From Saprospiraceae bacterium (lineage in GTDB: Bacteria; Bacteroidota; Bacteroidia; Chitinophagales; Saprospiraceae), in contig JALWRC010000080.1 in NCBI GenBank assembly GCA_027080725.1, forward strand, positions 1 through 64,000: DNA of 64,000 nucleotides, in the 5' to 3' direction. Under the pieces are notes generated by a model, which saw nothing but the letters and a program-made list of their open reading frames with translations, had not been told where the DNA came from and searched no databases. A program made the translations under genes and the position numbers. Below are positions 35,251-45,700 of the stretch, piece by piece. Each line of letters starts with the position of its first letter. The first letter of the stretch is position 1.

Positions 35251-35522
35251 ACATAGAATTTACTGAAACCGCTTGGGAAGATCTCATTTATTGGATAGAA
35301 AATGATATTTCATTGGTTAAAAGAATCAAAGAACTAATTGCATCAATAAAACAAAATCCAACTAAAGGGATTGGAAAACCGGAACCCTTAAAGCATGAAT
35401 TTATTGGCTGTTGGTCAAGAAGGATAAACAGAGAGCACCGATTGGTTTATCAGATTTGTGGAAAACGAGGGGAGGATCAAAAATGTATTATCCTCCAATG
35501 TCGATACCACTATGCTAAATGA
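35247..35522 (+). CDS. yoeB: YoeB-family mRNA-cleaving toxin
   Basis: 91 residues. Strong YoeB signatures: KGIGKPEPLKHE, WSRRINREHRLVYQ and a C-terminal CRYHY with the catalytic His/Tyr. YoeB is a ribosome-dependent endoribonuclease. Translation is coupled to yefM. The downstream sequence is a remnant of a carbonic anhydrase gene in the opposite direction. Confidence 0.93.
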   Translation: MNIEFTETAWEDLIYWIENDISLVKRIKELIASIKQNPTKGIGKPEPLKHEFIGCWSRRINREHRLVYQICGKRGEDQKCIILQCRYHYAK

Positions 35523-35536
35523 AAGCACCAAGAGCC

Positions 35537-35671
35537 CCTGCTATCCGAACAACCAATATACAATATTTCAGGGCTTTGCCCTTCTGCCAACTGATCGAAA
35601 TACCGCTCATCCAGCTCCAACTTTTGGGCTATCCACTGCCGGTTATTCTCGAATATGGTTTCTATTTTCAT
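35537..35671 (-). pseudogene. 5' remnant of a beta-carbonic anhydrase gene
   Basis: From the ATG at 35671 the protein reads like the first 45 residues of a beta-carbonic anhydrase (MKIETIFENNRQWIAQKLEL, LAEGQSPEILYIGCSDSR). Immediately after the catalytic-region motif CSDSR similarity stops, and 8 unrelated residues precede a stop. The rest of the gene is missing. The break is about 15 bases from the yoeB stop codon, which suggests the toxin-antitoxin segment replaced the 3' part. Confidence 0.8.
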
Positions 35672-35711
35672 GCGGAATAGTATCTCTTTGATGGAAAATG
35701 ATATCCACCCC

Positions 35712-35719
35712 CAAATGTA
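35712..35719 (-). promoter_or_regulatory. -7 promoter element of the carbonic anhydrase remnant
   Basis: TACATTTG on the minus strand, fitting TAnnTTTG, 40 bases before the remnant's start codon. No good -33 partner is seen. Confidence 0.4.
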
Positions 35720-35761
35720 CGCATTTTTCATACCTTTACTACCCAATCAAAAGCATAAGTT

Positions 35762-37213
35762 ATGGCCTTGGATAAGATTTACAATTATATTGGAGGGCGT
35801 CTGGCGGAGCCGTCCGGAGGCAATTATCTGGACAATATCAATCCAGCGACAGGCAAAGCCTACAGCAGGGTTCCCGCGTCTGATGCCCGGGACATTCAAG
35901 ATGCTGTAATGGCGGCAAAGCAGGCATCGAAGGCATGGTCACAGCGGTCGGTCGATGAGAGAAGCGAGGTGTTGCTGCGCATAGCAGAGGGTATCGAAGC
36001 AAGACTAGACGATTTAGCGGAGATCGAATCCATCGACAATGGAAAGCCACTCAAATTGGCCAAGTCTGTGGATATTCCCCGGGCGGCCAAGAACTTTAGA
36101 TTCTATGCCACCGCTATCCTCCACTATGGGAGTACCTCGTATGAAATGGTGGAGCAACCGGCCATCAACTACACCTTACGTCGTCCCCTCGGTGTAGTGG
36201 GATGTATATCGCCTTGGAACTTACCCCTGTATCTATTCACCTGGAAGATTGCCCCGGCCCTTGCTGCCGGGAATACCGTGGTGGCCAAACCGTCGGAATT
36301 GACCCCGATGTCTGCTTATCGCTTGTCGGAGATTTGCATGGAGGCCGGATTGCCTCCGGGTGTGCTCAATATTGTCCATGGGTTGGGTCCCGAGGTGGGA
36401 GGGGCCATCACCTCCCACCCGGAAGTGAAGGCAATTTCCTTCACGGGCGGGACTAAAACCGGGGCGGAGATCGCGCGGGTGGTGGCACCAAAGTTCAAGA
36501 AACTGTCGCTGGAGCTCGGCGGCAAAAACCCCAATATCATTTTTGATGACGCACCATTTGATGATATGATGCGCATGACACTGCACTCGTCTTTCGCCAA
36601 CCAAGGGCAGATTTGTCTGTGTGGTTCGAGAATCTTCATCCAATCAGGCATTTACGACAAGTTTAAAGAAACCTTTGTCAAGGGGGCCAAGCGGCTCAAA
36701 GTAGGACCTCCGGCGGATAAAGATACAAAAATAGGCGCCGTGGTCTCAGAAGCACATATGAACAAGATACTCTCTTATATTCACCTGGCCGAAGAAGAAG
36801 GGGGGACGATATTGGCGGGAGGACAAAGGGTAATAGTCCCCGGAGAATATTGTGGTGGATATTATATAGCACCTACCATCATAGAAGGACTGCAATACCA
36901 CTGTAGAACCAATCAAGAAGAGATATTTGGTCCTGTCGTGACGATTACCCCTTTTGATACCGAAGAAGAGGTGCTCGAGATGGCCAATAGCGTGCGCTAT
37001 GGTCTTTCGGCGACCGTTTGGACCAAGGACGTATCCCGTGCACATCGCATGGCAGCCCGGCTCGAAGCCGGTATCGTATGGGTCAACACCTGGTTATTGA
37101 GGGATCTGCGCACCCCTTTCGGGGGAGTCAAGGACTCCGGACTCGGAAGGGAGGGGGGCTTCGACGCCCTGGATTTCTTCACAGAGCCCAAGAATGTATG
37201 CATCAAATACTAA
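35762..37213 (+). CDS. Aldehyde dehydrogenase (2-aminomuconic/2-hydroxymuconic semialdehyde type)
   Basis: 483 residues with all ALDH marks: SPWNLPLYLFTWKIAPALAAGN, LELGGKNPNI with the general-base Glu, the catalytic Cys region NQGQICLCGSR, and the end PFGGVKDSGLGREGG. The WLLRDLRTPFGG segment points to the semialdehyde branch of the superfamily (as in tryptophan/kynurenine or aromatic breakdown) rather than glycolytic enzymes. Single gene between the toxin-antitoxin region and the TonB receptor. A TATGAAATG copy lies at 36140-36148. Confidence 0.86.
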   Translation: MALDKIYNYIGGRLAEPSGGNYLDNINPATGKAYSRVPASDARDIQDAVMAAKQASKAWSQRSVDERSEVLLRIAEGIEARLDDLAEIESIDNGKPLKLAKSVDIPRAAKNFRFYATAILHYGSTSYEMVEQPAINYTLRRPLGVVGCISPWNLPLYLFTWKIAPALAAGNTVVAKPSELTPMSAYRLSEICMEAGLPPGVLNIVHGLGPEVGGAITSHPEVKAISFTGGTKTGAEIARVVAPKFKKLSLELGGKNPNIIFDDAPFDDMMRMTLHSSFANQGQICLCGSRIFIQSGIYDKFKETFVKGAKRLKVGPPADKDTKIGAVVSEAHMNKILSYIHLAEEEGGTILAGGQRVIVPGEYCGGYYIAPTIIEGLQYHCRTNQEEIFGPVVTITPFDTEEEVLEMANSVRYGLSATVWTKDVSRAHRMAARLEAGIVWVNTWLLRDLRTPFGGVKDSGLGREGGFDALDFFTEPKNVCIKY

Positions 37214-37411
37214 TCTACCCTCCTTTTATCACCACATTTCAAATCGGTTCAGTTTAAAAGACCAGCGGGCTTTTTTTGAAGGTGAGTAATGATATCCGGG
37301 CAGGTCACCTAACAACGGGTTGATTTCGATACTTATATATTTTACAATTTCATATATGAATAAAAGTTAAATTAATTTTATTTTTATTATGTAATATTTA
37401 ACTGACTGAAA

Positions 37412-37419
37412 TACATTTG
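37412..37419 (+). promoter_or_regulatory. -7 promoter element for the TonB-dependent receptor
   Basis: TACATTTG fits the Bacteroidota -7 consensus and lies 42 bases before the receptor start codon in an AT-rich region. No clear -33 element. The rest of the 248-base gap shows only a weak hairpin before a T-run near 37259-37277. Confidence 0.5.
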
Positions 37420-37461
37420 CCGTTGTAAATCTCATTTTACTCATCCAATAATTATAAAAAA

Positions 37462-40400
37462 ATGAAACGAAAACCTTTCCCGTTACTCCTGGGCGTATTG
37501 ACCTTTCTCTTGGCTATATCGGTCCATGCACAGGTGACGACGGCTTCCCTTCAAGGGAGAATCTTAGACCAATCGGGAGTGCCGCTCATCGGCGCCACGG
37601 TGGTGGCCACCCACACACCCTCCGGGACCAATTATGGGACGGTCACAGACATTGACGGTCGGTATCGCATCGCTAACATGCGGATCGGAGGCCCGTACAC
37701 TATCCAATTGACATATGTCGGATATGAAGACAAAGCTATATCCAATATCTTCTTGACATTGGGGCAAAAACGGGTTATTGATGCCTCGATGAAGAGTGCA
37801 TCCGTAACGCTGGAAGGGGTGGTTGTGTCTGCCAACAAGAACGGAATCCTGAATAGTGACCGCACGGGTTCTTCTACCAATGTAAGCAACGAACAAATTA
37901 AAAAACTGCCGACCATCTCGCGCTCCGCCAAGGATTTTACCCGTTTGACCCCTTCGTCTGACGGCAATTCATTCGGCGGAAGAAACAATAAGATGAATAA
38001 TTTCACCCTTGACGGATCTATCTTCAACAATCCCTTTGGATTGGATGCGGCAACTCCGGGAAGCCAGACCAATGCACAGCCGGTATCCCTTGACGCCATT
38101 GACCAAATACAGGTGGATATTGCTCCTTTTGATGTCAGGCAGTCGGGCTTTACGGGTGCTGCAGTCAATGCTGTCACCAAGTCCGGGACCAACGAATTGC
38201 ACGGGACAGCCTTCGGGTTCTACAGAAATCAGGATTTCACAGGTGGAAAAGTCCGGGGAAAGGAAATATTTGTACCCGACCTCAATCACCTTCAAACAGG
38301 TTTTAGCCTGGGTGGGGCGATTATTAAGAACAAGCTTTTCTTCTTTGCCAATGCGGAGATAGAACGCAGAAGTGACTTGGGGAGCAATTATCTGGCAGCC
38401 CGTCCCGGACTTAGCGGCCCCAATGTGTCCCGTGTCTCTGCTGAAGATATGGAGCGCGTGTCCCGTTTGTTAAGGGACAATTATGGATATGAGACAGGCG
38501 CCTACGAAGGTTTCTTGCATCGCACGGACAATAATAAGGGATTGTTTAAACTCGATTGGAACATTGGTCGCAACCACAATCTCACCGCCACGTACAACTT
38601 TTTGCTGGCGAGCCGGGACAAACCCGCTCACCCCGAGGCCATCGGACGAAGAGGGCCCGACCAGACCACTTTGCAGTTTGAAAACTCCGGATATACGATT
38701 ATCAATAATTTGCACTCGGGCATAGTGGAGTTAAACTCCCGATTTTCCAACATGTTTGCCAACAAGTTTCAAGTAGGTTATACCGCCTTTAGAGATTCAA
38801 GAGACCCCAAATCCGACCCCTTCCCTGTGATCAACATCAATCAGGCAGGGGTGCGGGCTATCGTCGCGGGACACGAGCCATTCTCGATCCACAATAGATT
38901 GTTTCAGGATGTCATACAGGCTTCGGACAATTTGGACATCTACCTCAACAAGCATACGATCACTGTCGGATTTAGCTTTGAGAAGTTCTTATTTGACAAC
39001 TCCTTCAACCTAAACACATATGGTGGAACCTTCGGTCCCGGGTTTGCCTCTGTCGATGCTTTTGAAGCGGCTGTCAAGGATGGTTCTTTTGGCAAACAAG
39101 TCGATCAGGCACGCAACACTTACAAACAGTTTGGTGGGGATGATTCTCCCTTGGGTGTCGATCAGGACACGGCCAAAGGATACCAGGGTTGGGCCTTGGC
39201 AGAGACCAATGTCGGACAGCTGGCTTTCTACTTGCAAGACGAGATTAATGTCACTCCGGATTTTACCTTGACTTTGGGATTGCGCATCGACAGACCAGAG
39301 TATTTTGACACGCAGGAAAAAATTAAAGAAAACATCGCAAGAAACTGTTGTTATTTTGGTGACATCGAATACTACGATGAAGAAGGCAATCCGACAAAAT
39401 TCGATCATACCGTCTTGCCCAAAGAGACTCCCAATATTTCGCCACGGTTTGGTTTTAATTGGGACGTGCAGGGCGATAGAAGCACCCAGGTAAGAGGTGG
39501 AAGTGGATTATTCTCCGGTAGGTTCCCGTTCGTATGGATTGGTAACCAGGTAGCCAACCCCAATTTCTTCTTCTATTGTGTCACCCGGGAAGACTTCCGT
39601 TTCCCCCAAGTCTGGAGAACCAATCTCGGGCTGGATAAGCGATTGGGAGACGGTTGGATCGGTACATTTGACGTGGTGTACACCAAGGATATCCACGCGA
39701 TGATGGTCAGAAACTACGGACTAAAACCTCCCTCCGGCACCCTCAAAGGAGTGGACAACCGCCCGTTTTATGTCGATTCTTTGGATCGAACCTCCTTTAA
39801 GAATGATGCTTATGTCTTTACCAATACCAACTTGGGGCGCTCCCTCAATGTGAGCGTACAACTCCAAAAACGATGGGACAATGGCATGTTTGCCTCCCTG
39901 GGGTACGATTATCTCGATTCCCGCGATGCGAGTTCGATACCCGCCGAAATCTCCAGCGATGCCTACGCGCGCAATCCCGCCTATGGCAATGTCAATCTGC
40001 CTGTCTTGTCTCCTTCCCTTTACGGTCACAAACACCGTATCTTGGGAGCGGCATCCAAGCGATTTGAATACGGCGGCAAATGGGCAACCACAGTTTCTAC
40101 CTTCTTCGAATACGTCAAGGGAGGAAGATTTAGCTATACCTACAGCGGCGACATCAACCATGATGGGTCCAACCTCAACGACCTCATCTATATTCCCACC
40201 AAGGAGGATATTGCCAAGATGAATTTCGACGAAACGACTTATAGTGCGGAGGAGCAAAGAGCCGCGTTGGAAGCCTATATCCAGCAGGATGACTACATGA
40301 GCGCCAATAGAGGGAAGGTTGCCGGCAAATACGCCCTCTTGCGCCCCTGGTATTCCACCTGGGATGTCAAAATCGCACAGGAATATATGCTTCCAAAAGG

Positions 40401-40626
40401 TCAAGCGCTGGAATTTACCGTGGATATTCTGAATTTTGGTAACTTACTCAATTCCTCCTGGGGCGTGCGTCAAAACCCGACGGCAAGCCAGCCGATTGGG
40501 GTTTCTACCGACAATGATGGCAATGTGACCTACTCCTTTGATCCGGCGATTAAAAACACCTTTACGGATGACTTCAGTCTCCTGTCGAGGTGGCAAGCAC
40601 AATTTGGATTGAGATTTAGATTTTAG
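37462..40626 (+). CDS. Oar-like TonB-dependent outer-membrane receptor
   Basis: 1054 residues. Signal peptide to about residue 24 (AISVHAQ), a carboxypeptidase-regulatory-like domain (residues about 30-115, GATVVATHTPSGTNYGTVTD), a plug domain (NNFTLDGSIFNNPFGL, VDIAPFDVRQSGFTGAAVNAVTKSG written here in two parts: VDIAPFDVRQSG and FTGAAVNAVTKSG), and a long barrel ending in WQAQFGLRFRF. Oar-like receptors take up large or unknown substrates with energy from TonB. No SusD-like partner follows. A terminator ends the gene. Confidence 0.88.
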   Translation: MKRKPFPLLLGVLTFLLAISVHAQVTTASLQGRILDQSGVPLIGATVVATHTPSGTNYGTVTDIDGRYRIANMRIGGPYTIQLTYVGYEDKAISNIFLTLGQKRVIDASMKSASVTLEGVVVSANKNGILNSDRTGSSTNVSNEQIKKLPTISRSAKDFTRLTPSSDGNSFGGRNNKMNNFTLDGSIFNNPFGLDAATPGSQTNAQPVSLDAIDQIQVDIAPFDVRQSGFTGAAVNAVTKSGTNELHGTAFGFYRNQDFTGGKVRGKEIFVPDLNHLQTGFSLGGAIIKNKLFFFANAEIERRSDLGSNYLAARPGLSGPNVSRVSAEDMERVSRLLRDNYGYETGAYEGFLHRTDNNKGLFKLDWNIGRNHNLTATYNFLLASRDKPAHPEAIGRRGPDQTTLQFENSGYTIINNLHSGIVELNSRFSNMFANKFQVGYTAFRDSRDPKSDPFPVININQAGVRAIVAGHEPFSIHNRLFQDVIQASDNLDIYLNKHTITVGFSFEKFLFDNSFNLNTYGGTFGPGFASVDAFEAAVKDGSFGKQVDQARNTYKQFGGDDSPLGVDQDTAKGYQGWALAETNVGQLAFYLQDEINVTPDFTLTLGLRIDRPEYFDTQEKIKENIARNCCYFGDIEYYDEEGNPTKFDHTVLPKETPNISPRFGFNWDVQGDRSTQVRGGSGLFSGRFPFVWIGNQVANPNFFFYCVTREDFRFPQVWRTNLGLDKRLGDGWIGTFDVVYTKDIHAMMVRNYGLKPPSGTLKGVDNRPFYVDSLDRTSFKNDAYVFTNTNLGRSLNVSVQLQKRWDNGMFASLGYDYLDSRDASSIPAEISSDAYARNPAYGNVNLPVLSPSLYGHKHRILGAASKRFEYGGKWATTVSTFFEYVKGGRFSYTYSGDINHDGSNLNDLIYIPTKEDIAKMNFDETTYSAEEQRAALEAYIQQDDYMSANRGKVAGKYALLRPWYSTWDVKIAQEYMLPKGQALEFTVDILNFGNLLNSSWGVRQNPTASQPIGVSTDNDGNVTYSFDPAIKNTFTDDFSLLSRWQAQFGLRFRF

Positions 40627-40703
40627 GAGAATATGACTCTTTTGCGAGTGTGGTAAAGCCGCACAGGAGCACCGAAAGGTAGCTACAGAATGATTGACAA
40701 ATG

Positions 40704-40734
40704 GCCCGGATAATTGGTTTTATCCGGGCTTTTT
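40704..40734 (+). terminator. Rho-independent terminator after the TonB receptor
   Basis: Ten-base-pair stem (GCCCGGATAA at 40704-40713 with TTATCCGGGC at 40720-40729), six-base loop and a TTTTT run. Confidence 0.9.
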
Positions 40735-40755
40735 GTATGGGTGAAGGGGCGGGGA

Positions 40756-41466
40756 TTACCTACCTATTGTTTCTATGATATGAAATGTTTGACAAGCTAC
40801 CAACGCAGCGGTCTCAGTCCGAAGGCGGGACAATCCCAGTCCTACGGGCTGCCAACCCCGCTCCACAGCATCCTTAATCTCTTGGGTGGTAAAATCCCCT
40901 TCCGGCCCGATAAGGATGTGGAGGGTATCTCCTGAAAGGGGCTTCCGGGCTAATGGGGGCAGGGTCCCCCGGCAATGGGCGATAAAGGCGTCCGAGGTGT
41001 CCCGTTGGGCGGAGAGGTATGCTTGTAGAGGGAGCGGCTCATGGAGTGTGGGAAACTGTCCTTTGAGGGACTGGGTGCAAGCACTGATGATCTTTCGACG
41101 GAGTTTTTCGGTTTTGACCGTTCTGCGCTCACTGTTTTGGGCGATAACCGGGGTGATAGAGTCCACCCCCATCTCACAAAGTTTTTCGATCATCCACTCG
41201 GTGCGCTGGATGTTTTTCGTCGGACAAACGGCGATGTGAATGTCCCGCTTCCAGGTCTTTTGCCAGGGAGTCGTGCGCTCTACCACCGCAACCGCCTCCC
41301 TTTTTCCCACCGACAGGAGGGCTCCGGAATACATCATCCCCTTGCCATCTGTCCATTGCAAGCGGTCACCGCTTTTCATGCGGAGGACCTTCCCGATATG
41401 CACGGCTTCCTGCCCGGAAAATACGGCTCTTTGACCATCGATTTCATCAGTATAAAATAGAAGCAT
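40756..41466 (-). CDS. rsmE: 16S rRNA (uracil-1498-N3)-methyltransferase
   Basis: 236 residues from the ATG at 41466 (MLLFYTDEI). RsmE features: N-terminal PUA-like region (HIGKVLRMKSGD), VCPTKNIQRTEWMIEKLCEMGVD in the SPOUT domain, and the knot GPEGDFTTQEI and LGLSRLRTETA. It methylates U1498 of 16S rRNA using S-adenosylmethionine. Convergent with the receptor gene. A TATGAAATG copy lies in the last codons (40779-40787). Confidence 0.92.
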   Translation of the reverse strand: MLLFYTDEIDGQRAVFSGQEAVHIGKVLRMKSGDRLQWTDGKGMMYSGALLSVGKREAVAVVERTTPWQKTWKRDIHIAVCPTKNIQRTEWMIEKLCEMGVDSITPVIAQNSERRTVKTEKLRRKIISACTQSLKGQFPTLHEPLPLQAYLSAQRDTSDAFIAHCRGTLPPLARKPLSGDTLHILIGPEGDFTTQEIKDAVERGWQPVGLGLSRLRTETAALVACQTFHIIETIGR

Positions 41467-41583
41467 ACACAAAGGTATTCTATTCCGGTCGTTGGTATAA
41501 TAAACTAAAGCAATTTGTTTTGCAACAAAGCATACTTATATCTTAGCCAGCAAGAATGCTTTGTAATGCAACTGTAATGCGGC

Positions 41584-42756
41584 CTAGCAGTGCTGCCGCA
41601 TGACGGTATTATAAATGGATTCCATTTTTTTTGCCAAGCGTATGGAATCGAAATTCATTTCGATTTGGTTTCTACATGCACGAGACATCTTTTGGTACTC
41701 GTGGGGGGGCATTTCATACATGCGAACAATCGCTTTGGAAAGCGCTTCGATATCCCTCTCCGGCACGATGAATCCCATCTCTCCGTCAATGACCCGCTCC
41801 GGGATGGAGCGGTGTGCAGTACTGAGTACCGGGAGGCCACTCGCCATGGCTTCAAGGATGGCGAATGTCGCTCCGCCCTCGCTGTCTCTATCTTCGGTAT
41901 AATGGCTGGGGTGGATAAACGCGTCGTACTGTTCCATCAGTTGGTATATTTCATCGTGTGCGACAAATGGTAGCATATTTACTGCGTGATGTAGCCCGTG
42001 TTTATCGATATATTCCTCGATGGTGCGGACATAGGATTTATCCCATCGCTCTCCCACGAAAGTCAACCGGATATCCGGATAGACCGATAAGGCGCGACGT
42101 AAGGCTTTAAGCGCGTCGAGCTGTCCTTTCTTGGGAGTTAAAGTGGCTATTTGCAAGAGTCGCAGCCCGGTGGATGGTTTTTTGCGGGTATGAAATGGCA
42201 GACTCTTGACATCGATACCCAACGGGTGCACCCAAATCCTCTCTCGCTGGAATCCGTATTGCTCCGCAAGGGTCCTTTTGCTGGAACTCCCCAGGACGAG
42301 CACAGCTGTTACGGTATCGGCGAGTGTTCTGTAATACGCCCGGTATTCCGGTTTTTTATAGGGTAATTTTTCCATATCAAAACCGTAAAAAGAAGTAATA
42401 AAGGGAATACCGGTGTGCTTAATCCATTTCATATGTCTTACCCCAACTCCACCAAAATGCGCGTGGATAATATCCGGTGGGTGCTTCATGACGTATCGTC
42501 TCAACCAACTCTCGTACACACCGGGCAGCAATTTGTCAAACCCCCGGTAATACACCGGAACAGACCATTCGTCCCGCGGCATGGGGAGGACGTGTTGATG
42601 CGGTGCTGTGAGCAACTGTACCCCTCTATCGAATGCATTCTCAAAGCGGATGGGAGCGGTGACAATGTGTTGAACTTCGGGCAAGGACAGCATAAAGTTG
42701 TGCGCCCAATTCATCGTAGTATTGAGGTAGCGATCGAAGATATGTAGAACCTGCAT
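41584..42756 (-). CDS. GT4-type glycosyltransferase
   Basis: About 390 residues from ATG 42756 (MQVLHIFDRYLN); an ATG at 42783 would add 9 residues. GT-B features: an N-terminal acceptor domain (DIIHAHFGGVGVRHMKWIKH), and a C-terminal donor-binding part (FVGERW, HPSHYTED, EGGATFAILEAMASGLPVLS with the Glu pair of the EX7E motif). It transfers a sugar from an activated donor; the product is unknown. It directly follows the C25 peptidase gene in the same direction. TATGAAATG copies lie at 41710-41718, 42189-42197 and 42425-42433, the densest place in the window. Confidence 0.82.
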   Translation of the reverse strand: MQVLHIFDRYLNTTMNWAHNFMLSLPEVQHIVTAPIRFENAFDRGVQLLTAPHQHVLPMPRDEWSVPVYYRGFDKLLPGVYESWLRRYVMKHPPDIIHAHFGGVGVRHMKWIKHTGIPFITSFYGFDMEKLPYKKPEYRAYYRTLADTVTAVLVLGSSSKRTLAEQYGFQRERIWVHPLGIDVKSLPFHTRKKPSTGLRLLQIATLTPKKGQLDALKALRRALSVYPDIRLTFVGERWDKSYVRTIEEYIDKHGLHHAVNMLPFVAHDEIYQLMEQYDAFIHPSHYTEDRDSEGGATFAILEAMASGLPVLSTAHRSIPERVIDGEMGFIVPERDIEALSKAIVRMYEMPPHEYQKMSRACRNQIEMNFDSIRLAKKMESIYNTVMRQHC

Positions 42757-42787
42757 TGCTCTTTTTGATCCGAAGAATGACACAGCA

Positions 42788-45700
42788 CTAATGCATCAAT
42801 ACCATTTTTCCGATGTTGTTTTTGAAATATTTGTCCAAATCGTTTAACCTGCCGTAGTCTTCATTCGTCAATCGCTCCATATCCTCTCCGTCCTGTTTTT
42901 TGATATAAAACCGGTAGAGGTACACTCCTGCGGCCAGGGGCTCCCCAAATGCATCCTTGCCATCCCAGGCAAATTCCGTCATATGGGTGCCAAAGCGCAA
43001 GGGCCCCAACTCCTCTTTACTCACTTCGCGAATGACCTTTCCGGTGACCGTCATAATCTGAAGGTGATAATCTTCCGGCAAGGTCTCCCCTGTAAGCGTA
43101 TAGACAAAGCGGGTCGAAGAGGTAAATGGATTGGGGTAATTGACGATATTGGAGATGGCATTTTTATTGATGACCCTGAACGAAATGCGGTAATCGACCT
43201 GCCCTGCTTTATTGCCCACATTGTCCTTTGCGGAGACCATCATGTAATACTTGCCATCTTCAAATCTCCGGTGTATCACGAGACGCGCTTCGTTTTTTCC
43301 GGTGCTTAGATCTGCGGGAAAGAAGGCGACATCCGGGTCAGATAAGTTCAGCTTTTTACTGTCTTTATTGTGAGATGTAATCGGCGTCTCTTTGCTGATA
43401 TACACATCAAACAGAGAAGTGTCTTTTAGTGCGAAAAAATCATTGTTATCCCGGAGGGTAATTTGAATTTCAGGTTTGCTCGAGACGAGTTCCTCATCGA
43501 GGATATGAGCTTTGTCAAAGGTCACATCCAATAAAGGTTTTTCGTTATCCCCATTGACATAAAAATCAAAGGTAGCGATATTGTTGTAGTGCAATAACTC
43601 CGGCTGATCATTGTTGGGGTTGAGCTCTACAATCAGACGGTAATCTCCGTGGAGTTGGAGGGTAGAGTGACGATAACTTATTAGCTCTTCAGCGTTGCCG
43701 GCCAGAGGGGAGACTCTACTCTGACTATTCACACTTTCATTTGTGGAACGGTTGATTATCGTGTATTTGACAAGTATGCTGTCCATGCCCACCGGAGTAA
43801 GATTGTGAATAGGCATGGTTAACATTATTTGCTCGCCCTGAATTAAGGTATCAGACTTAAAAATCAAATTTGATTCGGTACTCACCGCCGCATCCGGAAG
43901 TGGGTCGTAATACACCCGCCAATAGGGCATTTGTACCGTGGTGTGATTGGTGTCGTCCTTGGCGTAGAACCGGAGTTGGAGCTTAGGGTATTGCTTATTG
44001 CTTATCATGGATAAATCGTATGAGCCCATTTTTAGATTATCTAATAAAACTTCATGTGCGCCTTTATCATCAATACCAATGACAGAAGCTTTATAAATGT
44101 CATTTTTCTCAATTTCTTTGACGTTCCACTCGAAAGATTTCCAACCCTGACCAGGACCAATATTTAAACTGTTGGCCCACCCTTCATTGCGAAAGGGATG
44201 AATATCAAGTCGGGCTTCGATAACATCTGTATCATTCCCGATGCGTTCAACAGGCATAAAGCTGGAGGAACCATTTTTCTTATAGCAAAAAATATAGGGG
44301 ACGGAGCCTTTATTAATTAGCCCTTTTACTTCTTTGGCCCCTTGCTCTTCGAGGATAGTTATGATGTTGTCACCGGGGTCTTGCGCCCATTGTTCCGGAT
44401 GATAGTTTGTTCCCTTTTGGACGATGGTATAAAACAATATAATACTCCCATCAGGAATAATGTCGCTCAGGAATTTTTCTACATTGTCTCTCTCCTCTGC
44501 AGTCCTGACATAGAAAGGAAAGACATTAATGGGGGCTGCTCCCTGTCTTTTGGGGTTAAATGCCCCATATAGTCCACCTACAGGATTTTGCCACAATTTT
44601 CCTGTGATAGGATTGATAACAGCAATAGCGATAGCTGAAGATGGCATCCAGTTTTCCCAACTCTGTTTTACATCATTGCCGTAATACCATCTCGGGCGGT
44701 ATCTATCCGGTCTTGGGAAAGTGTTATTGGTGACGCGGATATTGAGACCTACTTTCTCGAAACTCAATAGTCCTTTAGACATGTCCACCTCCATTTTACT
44801 GAGTTTATCCCTTTCAAACTGATATCTATGGGATTGGTTCCAACCCGTAGGGCCGTCCGGAAAATAAATAAATGAGCGCGTTTTCCATGCAAACCCCCTC
44901 CGACCTGTACTATCCACTGTTGTGCGCCAATAATATACTCTATTGGGTATGAGTTTGAAAGGCAAGTTCCATCGGACATCAGGTGATGAGGTTGTTACAT
45001 CGTATGTTGAGAGCTCGGGGCTGTCAAACAATGCCGTAGTATCTATTTGAAAATAATATTTTCTTTTCGATAGTCTGTATTTTGAATTGGACGCGGTAAG
45101 TGTAATATCATCCTTATTGACTATTGCAAATTCCTCCGGATAAACGGGAAAGACATCATCACTGGCAATAAAGGCGGGGTATCCTTCCTCACCACTAACT
45201 ATGAGAGTATTGTTAAATTCTGCCTGTGGAGTGGGATATTCTTCGACCTCATTGTTAGCATCAAGCGTAATCAAAAAGTGATTGAGTCCGATGATGCTGT
45301 TATCATTGGGCAAAGGAAGGATGGTGGTAAAGGTATCCCTGTCGTAGGGCGCTTTTATCCGGATATTATTGAGATCCATTACTTTGCCATTTGGTAAGCG
45401 ATGCTGCAATTTAATATCAAATGATGTATCGATGGCAGCACCAATATTGGCCACGGCAAATCTGACTAAAAAGCTGTCAAGCCCTTTGTACAGGGTTTTA
45501 GGCCGCAATTCGACACTGGACACATCTATCAGATAGTCTGGATCTTTGCGAAAGGGTAATTGCAATGCCGGGTCTCCATCGTATGTCGTGCTCCAAACCT
45601 GCTCATTGAGACGTAGCAATTGACGTTCTGTTCTCTGTGTCTCTTTATTATTGAGGTGGATAACATCCTTTCCCGTCAACATAACCACTTTGCCAAAAGG

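Noticed and set aside
37255-37280. Terminator after the aldehyde dehydrogenase gene
   Set aside because: A T-run is present, but the stem has only short paired pieces with a mismatch, so it is too weak to call.
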